Of a stretch of DNA of 28,909 nt, positions 26,490 through 28,909 are shown in pieces. Below the pieces are notes generated by a model. The model was not told where the DNA came from, did not search any database, and worked only from the letters and a program-made list of their open reading frames with translations. A program made the position numbers and the translations under genes. Source of the DNA: DASUFI01 sp036274635 (GTDB lineage Bacteria > Planctomycetota > B15-G4); assembly GCA_036274635.1 (NCBI GenBank), contig DASUFI010000274.1:1-28909 (forward strand), in the 5' to 3' direction. Numbering within the stretch: the stretch's first letter is position 1; each line of letters starts with the position of its first letter.

Positions 26490-28909
26490 TCAGGGCACGT
26501 CAGCCCGCAGCGCGTTGCTGAAGGACACGTCGCACGCGGCGGCAGGATCCGAGATCATGGACTGGAAGTAGAGCGACATCCCCGACAGGCCGACAGGCCA
26601 GGCGTCCCAGCTCAGCGTCGCGCCGCCTGTCCCGTCCGTGACGATCGGCAGCAGCGCCGCGGCGGGGAAGGCGGCCAGCGTGCCGCACTTGACGCCGATC
26701 GGCGCGCTGCTGAGCGAGATGAGGAGCAGGGACGGCGAGAGAGGCGCGGCGTTGCCGAGCGCCAGCTGGCCCGCGCTGCCCGTCTCCAGGGTTCCGCTGC
26801 CGACGAGCGCCGGCACGCCCAGGACGCCCGCAAGCCCGAAGCCCAGGTCCGTCCACGGGTTCGGGCGCTGCGTCAGGTTCAGCGACACGGTCACGCTGCC
26901 CGACAGGTCGTTGGCCGCGACGAAATCGAGGTCGCCGTCGCCGTCCATGTCGCCCGTTGCGACGCCGAACGGTCGCGCGCCCGTCCCGTAGTTCGTCGCC
27001 GTGCCGAAGGCTCCCCCGCTCTGGCCCAGCAACACCGAGACGACGTTCGAGTTGACGTTCGCGACCGCGACGTCGAGCAGCCCGTCACCGCTGAGGTCGC
27101 CGAGAGCGACGCAGGAGGGCTTGTGTCCCGCGCCGTACATCGTCGCGGGCCCGAGCGTGCCCCCCGCCAGGCCCGGCAGGACGGAGACCGCCCCAGCCTT
27201 GAAGTCCGCCACGGCGACATCCGGCCCGCCCGTTCCGTTCAGGTCGCCCACGGCAATGGAGTACGGGAGCGTGCCCGCACCCACGGGATAGTCGACCTTG
27301 CCGCCCAGCACTCCCGCTCCCTGACCCTTCAGCACCGAGACGGTGCCCGAGGTGTAGTTGGCCACGGCCACGTCGGGCTGGCCGTCGCCGTTCAGGTCGC
27401 CGGTGTCGACGGCCCTGGGGTTCGTGCCCACGCCGTACGTCGCCGCCGCGCCCAGCAGGCCGTTGCCGAGCCCGAAGCGCACGGAGATCGTGCTCGAGTC
27501 GAAGTTCGCGACGATCACGTCCAGCTCGCCATCGACGCCCAGGTCGGCCAGCGCGACGCCCGTCGGATTCTGCTGCACGGCGTAGTCCGCCGGCGCGCCG
27601 AGCACGCCCTGGCTCTGGCTGATGAGCACCGAGACCGTGCCGAGGAGCGAGTCGACCTCGGCCACGTCCGGCACGCCGTCGCCGCTCAGGTCGCCCAGCG
27701 CGACGGCCAGCGGGGCCGCCCCCACCGCATAGTCGGCCGGCGGGTCAAGGTCGCCGGCGCCCCGGCCGACGAGCACCGAGATGGTGCCGGCCGCGTAGTT
27801 GGGAACCACGACGTCGCAGACGCCGTCGTCGCTCATGTCGCCGATCGCGATGCCCCGGGGGTTCTGCCCCGCGGCGAACTGCGGCGCGGACTCGAAGCCG
27901 CCGCCGCCGAGCCCGCGCAGGATGGAGAGGCTGTCCGAGTTGGAGTTCGCCGAGGTCAGGTCGAGGATGCCGTCGGCATCCAGGTCGGCGATCAGGACGT
28001 TGTAGGGGCCCGCGCCGACGCCGTAGTCCGTCGGCGCGCCGAGCAGCCCGCCGCCGACGCCGAGGCGCACCGACACGGTGTGCAGGTCGTGGCTGCTGAC
28101 GGCCAGATCGACGAGTCCGTCACCGCTCAGGTCCGCGAGCGCGACGGAGCGCGGGCTGGAGTTCGTCGGGTAGTTCGTCGCGGCGCCGAACAGGCCCCCG
28201 CCGACGCTCAACAGCACGGAGACGCTGTCCGAATCGAAGTCCGCGACCGCGAGGTCCGGCAGGCCATCGCCGCTCAGATCGCCCGCCGCGATGGAGCGTG
28301 GATTGGCGCCCACGGCGAAGGCATGGGGCGGCGCGAACACGCCGCCGCCTTGTCCGAGCATCACGGAGACCGTGTCCGCGCTGATGTTCGCGGCGACGAG
28401 ATCGAGGATGCCGTTGGCGTTCAGATCGGAGACCGCGACGAAGTACCCTCCGGCACCCGCCGGCACCTCGCTCTTGGGAGCGAAGGCTCCGCCGCCGAGG
28501 CCCTTGAAGAGCGAGAGGTAGCTGACGCCGGTGTTGGCCACGACCAGGTCGAGCAAGCCGTCGCCGGTCAGGTCCGCCGCCATAACCGTGCGCGGGTAGC
28601 CACCCGTGGTGTAGACGGTCTGGGGACCGAAGGTGCCGCCGCCGAGGCCCAGCAGCACCGACATGCTGCTGGCCTCTCCGTTGACCACCGCGAGGTCGGG
28701 CACGCCGTCGCCGCTGAAGTCCCCGATGGCGACGGAGTGCGGGTTCGATTGCACGGGGTACTGGGTCGCGGCGCCGAACGCTCCGTCGCCCAGGCCCAGC
28801 GTCACCGACACCGTGTCCGAGCCCCAGTTCGACACCGCCAGGTCGAGGATGCCGTCGCCGTTCAGGTCGCCGGCGCGCACGGTGCGCGGGCTGACGCCCA
28901 CCTCGGCGA
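26490..28909 (-). CDS. giant FG-GAP/VCBS repeat protein with shared C-terminal domain, 5' end outside window
   Basis: At least 806 codons are visible, and the frame is open through the end of the window, so the start and any signal peptide are missing. Fourteen consecutive units of 49 residues (147 bp) follow the pattern G-x-NP-R-x-[IV]-A-x-GDL-S/N-GDG-x-x-D[LV]AVAN, then [TV]VSVLLG-x-G-x-G-x-[FL]G. Each has a calcium-binding D-x-[SN]-GDG loop, giving beta-propeller blades. One unit (near 27200-27290) carries two extra residues. The C-terminal domain begins at base 26849: DLGFGLAG, then VKCGTLAAFP in place of the usual FKGGTLVPxP, and FSNALRADVP. Probably a large secreted or surface protein; the ligand is unknown. 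Confidence 0.9.
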   Translation of the reverse strand, partial: AEVGVSPRTVRAGDLNGDGILDLAVSNWGSDTVSVTLGLGDGAFGAATQYPVQSNPHSVAIGDFSGDGVPDLAVVNGEASSMSVLLGLGGGTFGPQTVYTTGGYPRTVMAADLTGDGLLDLVVANTGVSYLSLFKGLGGGAFAPKSEVPAGAGGYFVAVSDLNANGILDLVAANISADTVSVMLGQGGGVFAPPHAFAVGANPRSIAAGDLSGDGLPDLAVADFDSDSVSVLLSVGGGLFGAATNYPTNSSPRSVALADLSGDGLVDLAVSSHDLHTVSVRLGVGGGLLGAPTDYGVGAGPYNVLIADLDADGILDLTSANSNSDSLSILRGLGGGGFESAPQFAAGQNPRGIAIGDMSDDGVCDVVVPNYAAGTISVLVGRGAGDLDPPADYAVGAAPLAVALGDLSGDGVPDVAEVDSLLGTVSVLISQSQGVLGAPADYAVQQNPTGVALADLGVDGELDVIVANFDSSTISVRFGLGNGLLGAAATYGVGTNPRAVDTGDLNGDGQPDVAVANYTSGTVSVLKGQGAGVLGGKVDYPVGAGTLPYSIAVGDLNGTGGPDVAVADFKAGAVSVLPGLAGGTLGPATMYGAGHKPSCVALGDLSGDGLLDVAVANVNSNVVSVLLGQSGGAFGTATNYGTGARPFGVATGDMDGDGDLDFVAANDLSGSVTVSLNLTQRPNPWTDLGFGLAGVLGVPALVGSGTLETGSAGQLALGNAAPLSPSLLLISLSSAPIGVKCGTLAAFPAAALLPIVTDGTGGATLSWDAWPVGLSGMSLYFQSMISDPAAACDVSFSNALRADVP

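Noticed and set aside
26500..28909. Regular 147-bp periodicity that could suggest a tandem DNA repeat or CRISPR-like array
   Set aside because: The periodicity is that of diverged 49-residue FG-GAP protein units in one continuous reading frame; there are no identical repeats with unique spacers.

Overview
The window is about 70% GC and most likely comes from a member of the Planctomycetota. The basis is the combination seen here: an ECF sigma factor overlapping a large Ser/Thr kinase fused to an FGE-like (formylglycine-generating-enzyme-like) domain, several signal-peptide proteins sharing one C-terminal domain, and HAF-like and FG-GAP repeat proteins. No rRNA, tRNA, CRISPR array, transposase or integrase was seen. 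The lineage is inferred from gene content only.

Layout. 1-438 is the 3' end of a GTP cyclohydrolase II / RibBA gene. 484-1918 is a tightly overlapped three-gene unit: ECF sigma factor, membrane-anchored candidate anti-sigma protein and small Spy/CpxP-like periplasmic protein. It is followed at 1997-4200 by a PilM-PilN (GspL-like) fusion and a PilO/GspM-like protein. 4201-4923 is non-coding and holds a diverged inverted repeat of about 110 bp per arm. 4924-9511 is a phosphorelay: a multi-membrane-span PAS histidine kinase, a receiver-HDOD-like regulator and a second receiver protein. 9785-11176 is a secreted HAF-like protein. A near-perfect AT-rich palindrome (11315-11368) separates it from convergent carB (11562-14828, minus). 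15058-16221 (minus) is an AAA_14/DUF4143-type ATPase with a 26-bp palindrome over its start. 16300-17228 (minus) holds two overlapping small genes, or one frameshifted gene.

The right third is rich in predicted exported proteins: a six-unit WSGTAASW repeat protein (17397-18809, plus), an FG-GAP protein (19021-20817, minus), a 237-aa exported protein (21252-21965, minus) and a giant FG-GAP protein running off the window (26490-28909, minus). An ECF sigma factor and its Ser/Thr kinase/pseudo-FGE partner (22219-26320, plus) lie between the last two.

The most notable observation is that four repeat-bearing predicted exported proteins (9785, 17397, 19021 and 26490), with different N-terminal repeat types, end in the same C-terminal domain of about 115-120 residues. 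It begins with DLG, has a central P-x-P-[FL]-K-G-G-x-L-V-P motif and finishes with SNA[LV] close to the last residue. It resembles neither PEP-CTERM nor LPXTG. It may be a cell-surface targeting or secretion module of this lineage, but that function is inference.
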